A stretch of 64,000 bases of DNA from Marinobacter sp. LV10R510-11A (GTDB lineage Bacteria > Pseudomonadota > Gammaproteobacteria > Pseudomonadales > Oleiphilaceae), in contig NZ_LT907980.1 in NCBI RefSeq assembly GCF_900215155.1, forward strand, positions 1,116,001 to 1,180,000, written 5' to 3'. The translations under genes and the position numbers were made by a program. The notes beneath the pieces are model-generated. The model worked only from the letters and a program-made list of their open reading frames with translations, did not search any database and had not been told where the DNA came from. This document shows, piece after piece, positions 30,817 through 40,110 of the stretch (position 1 is the stretch's first letter; every line of letters begins with the position of its first letter).

Positions 30817-31518
30817 TCACCAGCCGCGCAAAGAATGAGCCTCCCCTATTTCAGCCCAGTGAGTGATTTGTTGCTTGTCCCCATCCCAGAAGTATTTCAA
30901 GTGCGGCCCCTGCACTGGGATAGAAACAGATTTCGGTTTGAACGCGGCTATACACTCACTGCCCGGGTGCCGAACGCTGTTGTACAACAGTCCGTTTGAT
31001 CCTTTGCTGCGCCAGCGGCTGGCAAACTTCTGGCTTAAGGCGTAATCATCCGCGTCGGGGTTATGCAGGTCTGCAAACTCTGGCCCTCGAATGTCGTGCA
31101 TCTGCAATGCCACAGAACCCACGTAGGCTCGCATGGTGAGTTCGATGGAGTCTTCATTGGCGGCCGCCATTTCACGCTCTTTGTGAAATACGGTCTCTCG
31201 AATAGCGGCTTCAAGAGTGTTAGCGGCGTAATAGATCCCGAAATGCTTGTCAGAAAAGCGGCTCCCAAAACCAATATGCGTAAAGGACGCCATCACGGGT
31301 GTGCTGCCAGGCCCGACAACGCGATCGCCGGGCTGTATCAGTGCAATATCCCCTGCTTCGTCACGCAGCCGAGGGTTTGTCATGCCCTCTATCTCAAATG
31401 CCAGTTCAAATTCGTCCGGCTCGTAGATGCGCTCAAACAGGTCTATGGGCGGGTAATGGCTGGGGATGATTCGGTAGATATTCCACTCGGGAAGATGCAG
31501 CGAGGGGGTGGAGAACAT
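30817..31518 (-). CDS. RES-domain toxin
   Basis: 233 residues from the ATG at 31518. The Arg-Glu-Ser set is visible: NIYRIIPSHYPP early in the domain, then YYAANTLEAAIRETVFHKER and the downstream NGLLYNSVRHPGSECIAAF. RES toxins resemble ADP-ribosyltransferases and act by degrading NAD+ or modifying a nucleotide-metabolism enzyme. The ATG overlaps the antitoxin stop (TAATG), so the pair is one operon. A longer frame to 31611 overlaps the antitoxin and is not used. It sits just outside the attI-like end of the cassette array. Confidence 0.9.
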   Translation of the reverse strand: MFSTPSLHLPEWNIYRIIPSHYPPIDLFERIYEPDEFELAFEIEGMTNPRLRDEAGDIALIQPGDRVVGPGSTPVMASFTHIGFGSRFSDKHFGIYYAANTLEAAIRETVFHKEREMAAANEDSIELTMRAYVGSVALQMHDIRGPEFADLHNPDADDYALSQKFASRWRSKGSNGLLYNSVRHPGSECIAAFKPKSVSIPVQGPHLKYFWDGDKQQITHWAEIGEAHSLRGW

Positions 31519-31922
31519 TACCGCCCCCGTTTCGCATCGAAATACTGGCGGGTCATCATCAGGTTCATCATGGACCCTTGAACCATGAAATCCATGGCGG
31601 ATTTCCCGCAAAACGGCACCTCCGATGTCTTTAGCCGGACCCTTCGATTAGCTCGCTCGTGGGTTGGGTACAAAACCTGAAGCGCTTTGTAGATACCCAG
31701 CATGTAACTGATGCGCTCCATTGTGTCGTTGGAGAGCTTGGTAGGATTGAGCTTTGAGTAGTTATAGAGCGTTGTTCGGGATGGGCCGCCAAGAAGCTTG
31801 CTTCGCTCTTCGGCATTACACCCCCACTCTTCTGTTACTCGGAAGAATCCCTTTAGCGCCACGCGACCTTTCTCGGCCTCGCGATCACCCTCTGCGTTTC
31901 TACGCTCAAGAACAGCTGTCAT
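31518..31922 (-). CDS. Xre/MbcA/ParS-type antitoxin
   Basis: 134 residues. The N-terminal helix-turn-helix-like region (LLGGPSRTTLYNYSKLNP, then SNDTMERISYMLGIYKALQV) is followed by the toxin-binding domain (DUF2384 type), ending with GKSAMDFMVQGSMMNLMMTR and QYFDAKRGR. This is the antitoxin partner of RES toxins; it neutralises the toxin and usually represses the operon. A perfect 16-bp palindrome lies about 20 bases before its start and is the likely operator. Confidence 0.9.
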   Translation of the reverse strand: MTAVLERRNAEGDREAEKGRVALKGFFRVTEEWGCNAEERSKLLGGPSRTTLYNYSKLNPTKLSNDTMERISYMLGIYKALQVLYPTHERANRRVRLKTSEVPFCGKSAMDFMVQGSMMNLMMTRQYFDAKRGR

Positions 31923-31943
31923 GGTGCACCTCTCGCTTTACTG

Positions 31944-31959
31944 TGTTCATATATGAACA
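31944..31959. promoter_or_regulatory. Palindromic operator of the RES-Xre operon
   Basis: TGTTCATATATGAACA is a perfect 16-bp palindrome 21 bases upstream of the antitoxin ATG, in an AT-rich promoter region. Autoregulation by the Xre-type antitoxin is the family norm; binding here is inferred. Confidence 0.65.
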
Positions 31960-32103
31960 ATATAGCAAAACACGCACACTTTTAACACCTAAGGCTTTGC
32001 TTGATTTCAGGCTGCAAATTAGCCGTGTGTGGTCGGCAGAATTTATTGGATAATAGCTGTATTGTTGATGAGTAAATTCTGAACAACTGTGGAGCATCGC
32101 AAA

Positions 32104-33306
32104 ATGGTTTCAGTGAAGTCGGTACACGGTTCCGCTCAACTGCTCCTTGATGTTGCTGGTGGCGTAACTCAGATTGTAGAAAAAATGCATTCCACTATTG
32201 CGAGGGAAGCGAACCCACTGAATCGGCTGCGCGACCTCGCCGGGGTACCTCCTGAAGAGCGACGACGCCGCACTTACCAAGTCATTCAGTCGACTACCTC
32301 GTTGCTGCAGCTGGGGCTGCACCAGTCGCTTAATAAGTTCTCAGTGCAAGAAGAGATCTTGCACTCATCACAAAGCGTGAAAGTTGCAGCTGCACTGAAC
32401 GGAGTATGTGGGGATCATCTGGAAGCCAGCAATAATCCGCTGGCGATTGCCATGCATTTCCGAAATGCTCATGGCGATAAAGTGTCACCCGGTTCAGACA
32501 ACGTTGCCACCATGGTTCCGGATGCCAGCTCACGAATTGTGGTTTTAGTTCACGGCTTGTGCCTCTCCCATGAGTACTGGAAAAGCCACGATGAAGGTAA
32601 CCTGGGCACGGAATTGCAGCGTGCGCATGGCTTCACTCCTCTGTATCTCAATTACAATACGGGAAGGCACATTTCTAGTAATGGCAGGGAGTTAAGCAAC
32701 CAACTTCAGGATCTGGTTGAAGCCTGGCCGGTTGAAGTTGAGGAGTTGGCGCTGATTGGTCACAGCATGGGTGGCCTGGTTATTCGCAGCGCCTCTTGGT
32801 ACGGCAGCGAACTCAACCTGCCCTGGACGAGGCTATTGAAAAATGCGCTTTACCTTGGCTCACCTCACCATGGCTCTGCCGTCGCCAAAGCCGGAAACAT
32901 GTTGACCTTCGTTATGAAGAAATTCCGCTACGCCAGTCCGTTTGCGTTGGGCCAGCACACCAGCGCGGGCATCAAAGACCTGCGACACGGTAATTTACTG
33001 GACGAGGATTGGGAGGGCATTAATCAGGATGACTTTCACCCAGATTATCGCAAGCCGGTTCCGCTGCAAGAAGGAACTCGGCACTATTTCATCGCCGCGA
33101 CTATCGGCAAGCACGTGTCGACTTTTACCAGCATGATGGTGGGCGATCTCTTGGTTCGGCTGGATAGCGCCAAAGGGCATCATTCCGATGATTTGAAAAA
33201 GCTATCCATACGCCCGGAAGACTGCCGCGTGTTTGAAAACCTGAATCACCTGGATTTGCTCGACAACAAGGTTGTGCACGATCAGGTACTGGAATGGCTA
33301 GCCTGA
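32104..33306 (+). CDS. Alpha/beta hydrolase (lipase/esterase-like, PGAP1-type)
   Basis: 400 residues from the ATG at 32104; a GTG at 32089 is an alternative. The nucleophile elbow is LIGHSMGGLVIRSA. The oxyanion region is VVLVHGLCLSHEYWK. The acid and base are probably within the C-terminal segment FENLNHLDLLDNKVVHDQVL, with His in LNHLDLL. A helical N-terminal part of about 140 residues without similarity to known domains precedes the hydrolase. No signal peptide, so cytoplasmic. The substrate is unknown. It reads in the opposite direction to the neighbouring RES-Xre operon and nitronate monooxygenase gene. Confidence 0.85.
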   Translation: MVSVKSVHGSAQLLLDVAGGVTQIVEKMHSTIAREANPLNRLRDLAGVPPEERRRRTYQVIQSTTSLLQLGLHQSLNKFSVQEEILHSSQSVKVAAALNGVCGDHLEASNNPLAIAMHFRNAHGDKVSPGSDNVATMVPDASSRIVVLVHGLCLSHEYWKSHDEGNLGTELQRAHGFTPLYLNYNTGRHISSNGRELSNQLQDLVEAWPVEVEELALIGHSMGGLVIRSASWYGSELNLPWTRLLKNALYLGSPHHGSAVAKAGNMLTFVMKKFRYASPFALGQHTSAGIKDLRHGNLLDEDWEGINQDDFHPDYRKPVPLQEGTRHYFIAATIGKHVSTFTSMMVGDLLVRLDSAKGHHSDDLKKLSIRPEDCRVFENLNHLDLLDNKVVHDQVLEWLA

Positions 33307-33338
33307 CGAGCAGGCTCTAGCCACCCTCTAGGCACCCC

Positions 33339-34400
33339 CTAGCTGCGCCCCTCTTCCATAATCAGCGCAACTAAATCCGCTGCCGGCAGTTCCCGCGCCA
33401 AAGGTGCGCCTTGGCCCGCCCAGTGCGCGGCGAACTCGTGGTTACCGAGCTTAGAACCTGCCGCATTGAGGCACTTGGCTGCGTCGTATGCCAATGGGTA
33501 ATCCGCTGGCGGCGGGCTGTTTTTCTCCTCCCCGAACGAAATCAGCCGGTTGACGATTCCGCGCGCAGGCCTGCCAGACAGCACCTTCGTTAACCGTGTT
33601 TCCTTAGCTCTGCCGCTTTTCAGTGCTTCCCTATACGCTGTATTTGCCGAGGACTCGGGGCACAGAACAAACGCGGTACCAAACTGAGCTGCAGCCGCGC
33701 CTGATTCTAAAGCCGCGTTCATCCCGCGGCCGTCCATAATGCCGCCGGCTGCAATAATGGGCAGTGTGGTCTGGCCAGCCAGCAATCGCACAAGCACCAT
33801 AGTACTTAGGCGCTCGTCTGTTGCATCGGGGTTAAACAGACCCCTATGGCCGCCTGCTTCAACTCCCTGTGCCACGATGGCATCAATGCCAGCCGTTTCA
33901 ATTGTAGCCGCCTCAGCCGGGCACGTAGCCGTTGCCATGGTGTAGATACCCGCCTTTTGTAACGCAGCAATGTATTGTGCCGATGGAAGGCCGAAGTGAA
34001 AGCTGACAACTGCTGGTTTCAATTCGAGCAGCATTTTCAACGTTTCGTCGTCTTCAATAAAAGTAGTGTAGATTTCATCGAGCGAGCCCGGTGGTTCTAT
34101 GCCAGCTTCTGCGAACAAAGGCGCGAGATACTGAACCCAAGCGGTCTCTGCCTCCGCATCACGGCGCGCAGGTTGGTGGCAGAACACATTCACGTTGAAT
34201 GATCCGGTGGTGAGAGCCTGGGCCTGCTCAATCATATCCCGGGCCTGAGCGGTCGTGCTGGCGCCAATCCCCAATGAACCAAGCCCACCGGCATTAGTGA
34301 CGGCGGCTGCCAGTTGAGGCGTGGCGACACCTGCCATCGGCGCTTGAATAATGGGGTGGCGAATGCCTAATTGCTCTAGTAATTTTTCACGCGAATTCAT
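33339..34400 (-). CDS. Nitronate monooxygenase (2-nitropropane dioxygenase family)
   Basis: 353 residues from the ATG at 34400 after AAGGAAAA. The FMN-binding TIM-barrel signatures are HPIIQAPMAGVATPQLAAAV, then GGLGSLGIG, the catalytic-His segment IVAQGVEAGGHRGLF, and PIIAAGGIMDGRGMNAALES followed by GAAAAQFGTAF. It oxidises alkyl nitronates, such as propionate 3-nitronate, to carbonyl compounds and nitrite, protecting against these toxins. The nearest family is class I NMO. It is monocistronic. Confidence 0.92.
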   Translation of the reverse strand: MNSREKLLEQLGIRHPIIQAPMAGVATPQLAAAVTNAGGLGSLGIGASTTAQARDMIEQAQALTTGSFNVNVFCHQPARRDAEAETAWVQYLAPLFAEAGIEPPGSLDEIYTTFIEDDETLKMLLELKPAVVSFHFGLPSAQYIAALQKAGIYTMATATCPAEAATIETAGIDAIVAQGVEAGGHRGLFNPDATDERLSTMVLVRLLAGQTTLPIIAAGGIMDGRGMNAALESGAAAAQFGTAFVLCPESSANTAYREALKSGRAKETRLTKVLSGRPARGIVNRLISFGEEKNSPPPADYPLAYDAAKCLNAAGSKLGNHEFAAHWAGQGAPLARELPAADLVALIMEEGRS

Positions 34401-34539
34401 AGAAATTTTCCTTATAGGGCATTGTCCGGGAAAACAGGTGATAAACCTCATTTCGCGTTGCCTATGTTAACGCGCTCACGCTCAAATTTGGAGATTGAGG
34501 GCTGTAGGACTTTTTATCTTAACGGTCTAAACTAGGTGC

Positions 34540-36588
34540 ATGAAGATTCCAAAGTACACCTCTCTGTTTCTCAGTGGGCTGATAGCCCCGTCCATCACAA
34601 TGACAGCGTACGGCCAGCCTCCGGCCGATATCGTCGTTACATCACCCGTTATGGAGCGTGCCTTATATGAAACACCGGCTGCCATGTCGGTCGTTCAGCA
34701 AGAAGCTATTCATGAAGGCCAGCCCCGGTTAAAACTGGATGAGAGTCTGGGCCAGGTACCGGGCATTTTTTTGCAGAACCAGGAGAACTTCGCCCAAGGT
34801 GAGCGCATAGCCATACGGGGATTTGGAGCGCGGGCGCCTTTTGGGGTTCGTGGCGTTACAGTTATGGTTGATGGCATTCCATACACGCTGCCCGATGGTC
34901 AGGCACAACTGGACGCTATCGACCTAGATAGCGCCGAGCGTATCGAAGTGATCCGGGGGCCGGCCTCGGTTCTGTATGGTAACGCAGCAGGTGGAGTGAT
35001 CAGCGTAACCACGGCAGATGGACGTCGTAAGCCCGAAGGCACATCGGTTCGCCTCACTGGCGGAAGCGATAGCTTTGGCAAGGTCTCAGTGAGCAATAGC
35101 CAGAACAACGGCCCCTGGTCACACAATATAAGCACTTCGGCCCTTAATTATGAGGGTTATCGTGACCAGGCTAAGGTTGAAAAATATCTGCTCAATACCA
35201 AGATGCGCCGGGAGTTTGATAATGACCGGTCAGTGACCGCAATTATTAACCTGCTGCAAAATCCACGCTCGGAGGACCCGGGTGCGCTTACCGCCGAGCA
35301 GGTCGAAGCAGACAGATCTCAGGCCGGCAAGTTCACCGAGAAGTTTGATACTGGGCAAACCGTCAATCAGCAAGTGCTTGGGCTGCAATATCAGGATCTT
35401 TCTGCGGGGCCGGGGGAGCTTCGCGTAAAAACGTTCTACATGCGCCGGAATTTCGAGCAGCAGCTGCCCTACCCTGGTGACAGCCGTATCGATTACGATC
35501 GCGACTATTTTGGGGCGAGAGCCGATTATCGTCAGGCTCTTGAACTTGCCGGGCTGCCATTTCGTTATGTGGCGGGAGTGGAGGCACGAGAGCAGCGGGA
35601 TGACCGAATTCGTACCAATATGTTTACCGGAGACCTGGAAGGCCTCGTAGCCGACGAATTGCAAACAGCAACTGCCCTGAGCACGTTTGCCCAGGGCGAT
35701 CTGAGCCTTAATGAACAGCTAACCCTGTCTCTTGGCGTCCGTTTTGATCGGGTTCGGATGAAGATTGACGATGACTACCCACGGGATGACGACCCAAGTG
35801 GGAGCCAATCGTTCAATGAATGGAGCGGATCTGCGGGATTAAGCTATCGCTACCTGACATCTCATCAGGCGTACGCGAATATCAGTACCGCCTTCGAAAC
35901 GCCGACCTTCTCAGAGTTTGCTAACCCATCAAGAGTCGGGGGCCTCAATCCAGACGTTGAACCGCAGAAATCACTCAATCATGAGTTAGGGCTGCGTGGG
36001 GAGTTCAGCAACGGCATCGATTATGATTTAACGCTGTTCTGGATTGATGTTCGTGATGAACTGATTCCCTATAAGAAGGAGGATGAGGATGAGGATGATC
36101 GGACATTCTACCGCAACGCCGGAGATACCACCCGCAAGGGCTTCGAAGCAGCAGTCGGTTGGTTGTTGACCCCAGGCTGGCGTGTAGACAGTGCACTGAC
36201 TCTGGCCAGCTATGAGTTTGATACCTACCGTCTGGATCATGGTAACGATGGCAACAGGTTACCCGGCCTGCCGGAGCAAACCTGGAGTAACCGTCTGCAA
36301 TGGCATGGTCTTGGTGGAACCTTCGCCACTCTGGAAAGCCATTATGTCGGCAGTATGGTCGCCGACGATGCCAATGATACAAAAGTTGACGACTACTGGC
36401 TGGTGAACCTGCGCGCTGGAAACACGTTATATGCCGGACAAAACCTGCTTCTGAAAGGTTTTGCTGGCATCCGCAATCTGACCGACAGGAATCATTTTGC
36501 CAACGTGCGTATCAACGCCAAAGATGATCGTTACTTTGAGCCTGCCGCCGGCCGTACCTGGTACGCCGGGGTCGAGTTCACTTTCTGA
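34540..36588 (+). CDS. TonB-dependent outer-membrane receptor, probably PQQ importer (PqqU-like)
   Basis: 682 residues with a signal peptide (MKIPKYTSLFLSGLIAPSIT...AYG) and the plug domain: ETPAAMSVVQQEAIHEGQPR, RIAIRGFGARAPFGVRGVTV and RIEVIRGPASVLYGNAAGGV. A C-terminal beta-barrel ends in aromatic Phe (GVEFTF). The plug text is very close in layout to E. coli YncD, renamed PqqU because it imports PQQ; this is recalled, not searched. The gene is convergent with a membrane PQQ-dependent dehydrogenase only 28 bases away. That placement supports PQQ scavenging. No pqq synthesis genes are in the window. Confidence 0.8.
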   Translation: MKIPKYTSLFLSGLIAPSITMTAYGQPPADIVVTSPVMERALYETPAAMSVVQQEAIHEGQPRLKLDESLGQVPGIFLQNQENFAQGERIAIRGFGARAPFGVRGVTVMVDGIPYTLPDGQAQLDAIDLDSAERIEVIRGPASVLYGNAAGGVISVTTADGRRKPEGTSVRLTGGSDSFGKVSVSNSQNNGPWSHNISTSALNYEGYRDQAKVEKYLLNTKMRREFDNDRSVTAIINLLQNPRSEDPGALTAEQVEADRSQAGKFTEKFDTGQTVNQQVLGLQYQDLSAGPGELRVKTFYMRRNFEQQLPYPGDSRIDYDRDYFGARADYRQALELAGLPFRYVAGVEAREQRDDRIRTNMFTGDLEGLVADELQTATALSTFAQGDLSLNEQLTLSLGVRFDRVRMKIDDDYPRDDDPSGSQSFNEWSGSAGLSYRYLTSHQAYANISTAFETPTFSEFANPSRVGGLNPDVEPQKSLNHELGLRGEFSNGIDYDLTLFWIDVRDELIPYKKEDEDEDDRTFYRNAGDTTRKGFEAAVGWLLTPGWRVDSALTLASYEFDTYRLDHGNDGNRLPGLPEQTWSNRLQWHGLGGTFATLESHYVGSMVADDANDTKVDDYWLVNLRAGNTLYAGQNLLLKGFAGIRNLTDRNHFANVRINAKDDRYFEPAAGRTWYAGVEFTF

Positions 36589-36614
36589 AACCCGAACCCT
36601 GCGTAGCGGGTTCA
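36588..36614. terminator. Weak hairpin between convergent genes
   Basis: AACCCG...CGGGTT, with a 12-base loop, lies between the convergent receptor and dehydrogenase genes. There is no T-run, so it may or may not terminate. It could act from both directions. Confidence 0.35.
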
Positions 36615-36616
36615 GC

Positions 36617-38953
36617 TCAAGGTAGCTTGTAGGCAATCACATAGTCGCCGAATGTGGTCCCAATCGAACCATGGCCACCGGCGACGAGAACCACCATCTG
36701 CTCTCCTTTACTATTCAGGTACGTCATAGGCGTTGCCTGACCACCCGCTGGAAGGCGTTCCTCCCATATCTGCTCACCTGTCGTTAAATTATAAGCTCGC
36801 AGGTAGTTATCAACGGACGCTGCCAGAAACGCGACACCGCCCCCTGTGATGATCGGCCCCCCTATGCCCGGCACACCCATTTCAATGGGTAATGGCAGCG
36901 GGGTCATATCGTAAACCGTGCCATTTTTTTGCTTCCAAACGATTTCCCCGGTGCGGAGGTCGGCACCCGCCACGTAACCCCAGGGAGGCTGCTGGCACGG
37001 AATACCCAACGGTGACAGGAAGGGTTTCATTTCAACGGCGTAAGGTGCACCCGCGTTTTCGTTAACGCCCTGTTCACCCTGATTGGTTTTGCCAAGTTCG
37101 GCACCTTCCTTAAGAACCAATTTGGAGGTAAATGCCAAATAAAGCGGCATTCCAAACATCACCTGGCGTTCAGGATCAACAGCAATCCCACCCCAGTTAA
37201 AGACCCCAAAATTACCCGGATACACAATAGAGCCTTGCTCTGAGGGCGGCGTGTATTGCCCTTCATAGCGCAGTGAGCGGAACTTGATGCGACAGATCAT
37301 TTGATCCACCACACTTGCACCCCACATGTCCGCTTCGGTCAATTCGGGAGGCCGGAAGTTAAGACCGGAAACCGGCTGCATCTCGGCGGCGTAATCTCCC
37401 TCGATGGTGCCCTGGGGCGCTTTCTGCTCGGTAATCGGAATGATTGGCTCACCCGTTTCCCGGTTCAGAACATAGACATCACCCTGTTTGGTCGGAACCA
37501 CGAGTGCAGGCTCTTTGCCTTTTTCGGTGTTCAGATCCACAAGGCTAGGCTGCGCCGGAGTATCCATATCCCACAGATCGTGATGAACAAATTGCTGCAC
37601 CCAAGCTACCTGCCCGGTCTCTAAGCTTAAAGCCACCACAGATGAAGCAAATTTTTCGTCGTTTTCAGACCGGTACATGCCCAGCTGATCCGGTACCCGG
37701 TTGCCCATGGGGAAATAGATCAGCCCAAGCTCTTCATCCGCACTTGCGACTGCCCAACTGTTGGGAGAGCTTTTGCTGTAGGTTTCGTCCTCACCAATGG
37801 GGTCTGTGTTTTCAGGATGGCCAGGATCCCAGTTCCATTTCAGCTCTCCGGTTTTGACGTCGTAGGCGCGAATCACGCCCGAGGGCGAGTCAATATCGTA
37901 GTTATCGTTAACAGCGCCTGCGACCACGACCAACCCATTGGCAACCACGGGCGGCGACGTTGAATAATAAAAACCGTCCTGTTTGAACGGCATGTTATGC
38001 ATCAAGTCGAGCGAGCCATCTTCGGCAAAATCACTGCAACGCGCACCTGTTTCGGGGTCAACCGCTAGTAATCGCGCATCGGATGTTGGCATGAACAGTT
38101 GGGCATCACACTGAACACTGGCAAGGTCCTCTGCGGGCTCATTGGCTACCTTAACGTTTATCGCGTTTGCGTCGCCTTCAGATGGAGGCAGATACGACAC
38201 CCCTCGGCACGTCTGGTGTTGCCGCTGGCTTTCCATCGGCACTTTTGCATTGTAAACCCACTGCTCTTCGCCGGTATCTGCATTAAGTGCCACCAGCCAG
38301 TTATGCGGTGTGCACAGGAACAGGCTGTTACCCACTTTTATAGGCGTTGCTTCGTAGGTAATCTCGCCGACATCATCAGGGCCCTGTAAATCTCCCGTTT
38401 GATATTCCCAGGCTTTCTCGAGATTGCCGGCGTTCTCGGGGGTAATCTGATCCAAGGGCGAATAACGCTGCCCCAGGTTACTTCGGCCGTAGGCATGCCA
38501 GCTCTCATCTGAAATATCGCCCATTTCGGGATCTACAGATACGATGTCCTGATTAAGCACCCCATCGATTCGATGCTGGTCAAAGGCAAGGCTCGATACC
38601 GTGATGACACCGACCACAACCCATACCGGGAAAAGGGCCATAACGCCTCCCTTCTGAGAAGCCGGGCCAGGAAACAATAGCGGTATAGCAAGCAATAGAA
38701 ATAGACCTAACCGTGTAGCCAGCGGCCACCAGTCAAGCCCAGACTCCCACAGTGCCCAGGCAGCGGTACCTGCCAGAAACACGGCATAAACCCAGCGGGC
38801 AACCGGCCTGCGGCCTTTAACAGAAACCCCGGCCACAATCAGTGCTATGCCCGCAATCGTGTAATACAGGCTGCCTCCAAGCGAGACAAGCCAAAGGCCA
38901 CCACCAAGTAAAACCACACCGAGTAGTAGTAAAAGAATCGCGAAGACAATCAT
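36617..38953 (-). CDS. Membrane-bound PQQ-dependent dehydrogenase (glucose/quinate type)
   Basis: 778 residues. Residues 1-105 hold about five transmembrane helices (MIVFAILLLLLGVVLLGGGL, and WLVSLGGSLYYTIAGIALIV, then the VYAVFLAGTAAWALW stretch). The large periplasmic part is an eight-bladed PQQ propeller, with YGRSNLGQRYSPLDQITPEN, NWLVALNADTGEEQWVYNAK, NETGELKWN-type strands and LSPLGIPCQQPPWGYVAGAD. The length matches mGDH (about 796). The enzyme oxidises an aldose or quinate in the periplasm and feeds electrons to ubiquinone. Which sugar is used cannot be told. PQQ must come from a pathway elsewhere or from outside. Confidence 0.9.
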   Translation of the reverse strand: MIVFAILLLLLGVVLLGGGLWLVSLGGSLYYTIAGIALIVAGVSVKGRRPVARWVYAVFLAGTAAWALWESGLDWWPLATRLGLFLLLAIPLLFPGPASQKGGVMALFPVWVVVGVITVSSLAFDQHRIDGVLNQDIVSVDPEMGDISDESWHAYGRSNLGQRYSPLDQITPENAGNLEKAWEYQTGDLQGPDDVGEITYEATPIKVGNSLFLCTPHNWLVALNADTGEEQWVYNAKVPMESQRQHQTCRGVSYLPPSEGDANAINVKVANEPAEDLASVQCDAQLFMPTSDARLLAVDPETGARCSDFAEDGSLDLMHNMPFKQDGFYYSTSPPVVANGLVVVAGAVNDNYDIDSPSGVIRAYDVKTGELKWNWDPGHPENTDPIGEDETYSKSSPNSWAVASADEELGLIYFPMGNRVPDQLGMYRSENDEKFASSVVALSLETGQVAWVQQFVHHDLWDMDTPAQPSLVDLNTEKGKEPALVVPTKQGDVYVLNRETGEPIIPITEQKAPQGTIEGDYAAEMQPVSGLNFRPPELTEADMWGASVVDQMICRIKFRSLRYEGQYTPPSEQGSIVYPGNFGVFNWGGIAVDPERQVMFGMPLYLAFTSKLVLKEGAELGKTNQGEQGVNENAGAPYAVEMKPFLSPLGIPCQQPPWGYVAGADLRTGEIVWKQKNGTVYDMTPLPLPIEMGVPGIGGPIITGGGVAFLAASVDNYLRAYNLTTGEQIWEERLPAGGQATPMTYLNSKGEQMVVLVAGGHGSIGTTFGDYVIAYKLP

Positions 38954-38975
38954 CTATTAAGCTCCATCTGTTCAG

Positions 38976-39899
38976 TTAAACCGATTCAACAGGCCGCACA
39001 CGAAAACCCTGTTTCGGAAAATGCACATGCACAAGCCCTACTTCCTGGGTTTCCCGGGCAATAATGGTCTCGTTCTTATCGGTATAAACCAGCGTTCCGA
39101 TCACTGGGTCGCGGCCATAATCATCTGGCGCAATTGTTACTTGCTGGTCCAACTGAGCTTTGTCTTCGGTGTGTGGCAGTGCCCTCGGCTGAGCATTTCG
39201 GGCTCGCGTGGCCGCGTCACTGGCGCTCAGGTTTTCCGGCTTGCCATGCCCAAATGCCTTCATTCGTGCCAGCCAGGCACCCACCTTCGGATAGCCTTGC
39301 AACCAGGGTTTCTCCGCCAGATCTGCAACAAACCACAGCCCGTGGTAAGCGGAAAAATCTGCAACACAAGGTGTCGGGCCGAAAAGAAAATCATTACTAA
39401 GGCGCTGTTCCATGTCGACAATGTGCGCCATAACTTTTTCTTTCGCTGCAGCGCCCCGCAAAGCTTTGACTCTCGACTTCCGCCCCATATTAATGCGGTC
39501 TTTAAGAAATCTAAGCGTGTTCATCAGGGATGTCTCACGAATCAGCTTGCGCAGCATGCGCCCGTCGCTGGCCGAGATGACACAGGCTAGAAAGATTTCT
39601 AGATCTGTTTCCCGAACAAACGCCTGCACCTCTTCAGACTGCTCTTCCAGTATCAGTTCTGGCTTGCCTGCCAAGCGGGCGATTTCTGCTGCAATAGCGC
39701 GCGTGTCGCAGAAAATATCCGCACCAAGCTGTGCAACGGGGACTTTGCGATAACCACCCGTTAGCACGTTCAATTCTGGCCGGGGCGGCATTTCACGAAC
39801 AATAACGGAGCACCACGGCAAATTGGCGTACCCGAGCATTGCGCGGATTTTCTCGGAGAAAGGCGATAACGCGTAATTGTAAAGAATCAGGTCGGGCAT
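38976..39899 (-). CDS. Glutathione S-transferase-like protein with C-terminal extension
   Basis: 307 residues from the ATG at 39899. The thioredoxin-like GST_N domain is MPDLILYNYALSPFSEKIRA, then GGYRKVPVAQLGADIFCDTR. The helical C-domain includes GPTPCVADFSAYHGLWFVAD. It is 80-90 residues longer than a usual GST: the tail APDDYGRDPVIGTLVYTDKN and then ARETQEVGLVHVHFPKQGFR resembles a small beta domain also found at the end of some marine GST-like proteins. Two codons upstream a second ATG is possible. Reaction and substrate unknown. Confidence 0.85.
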   Translation of the reverse strand: MPDLILYNYALSPFSEKIRAMLGYANLPWCSVIVREMPPRPELNVLTGGYRKVPVAQLGADIFCDTRAIAAEIARLAGKPELILEEQSEEVQAFVRETDLEIFLACVISASDGRMLRKLIRETSLMNTLRFLKDRINMGRKSRVKALRGAAAKEKVMAHIVDMEQRLSNDFLFGPTPCVADFSAYHGLWFVADLAEKPWLQGYPKVGAWLARMKAFGHGKPENLSASDAATRARNAQPRALPHTEDKAQLDQQVTIAPDDYGRDPVIGTLVYTDKNETIIARETQEVGLVHVHFPKQGFRVRPVESV

Positions 39900-40110
39900 T
39901 CGGAACATGTCCTTGTTTCAAAGAATTAAGTGTAACGCATAATAGTGCGGGTGCTGGCGGTTGTATCAGGCGGAGAAGGCCAGCCAGCGCGGGGTTTTAA
40001 ACAGAGTCTTTGACAAACCGCTAATAACAGACAAAGGTTCAGGGGTATAGCATGGTCGAAAGCCAAGGAGTGTTTGGCTCCTAAATCGGATACACCGTGG
40101 GATTTTCGCG

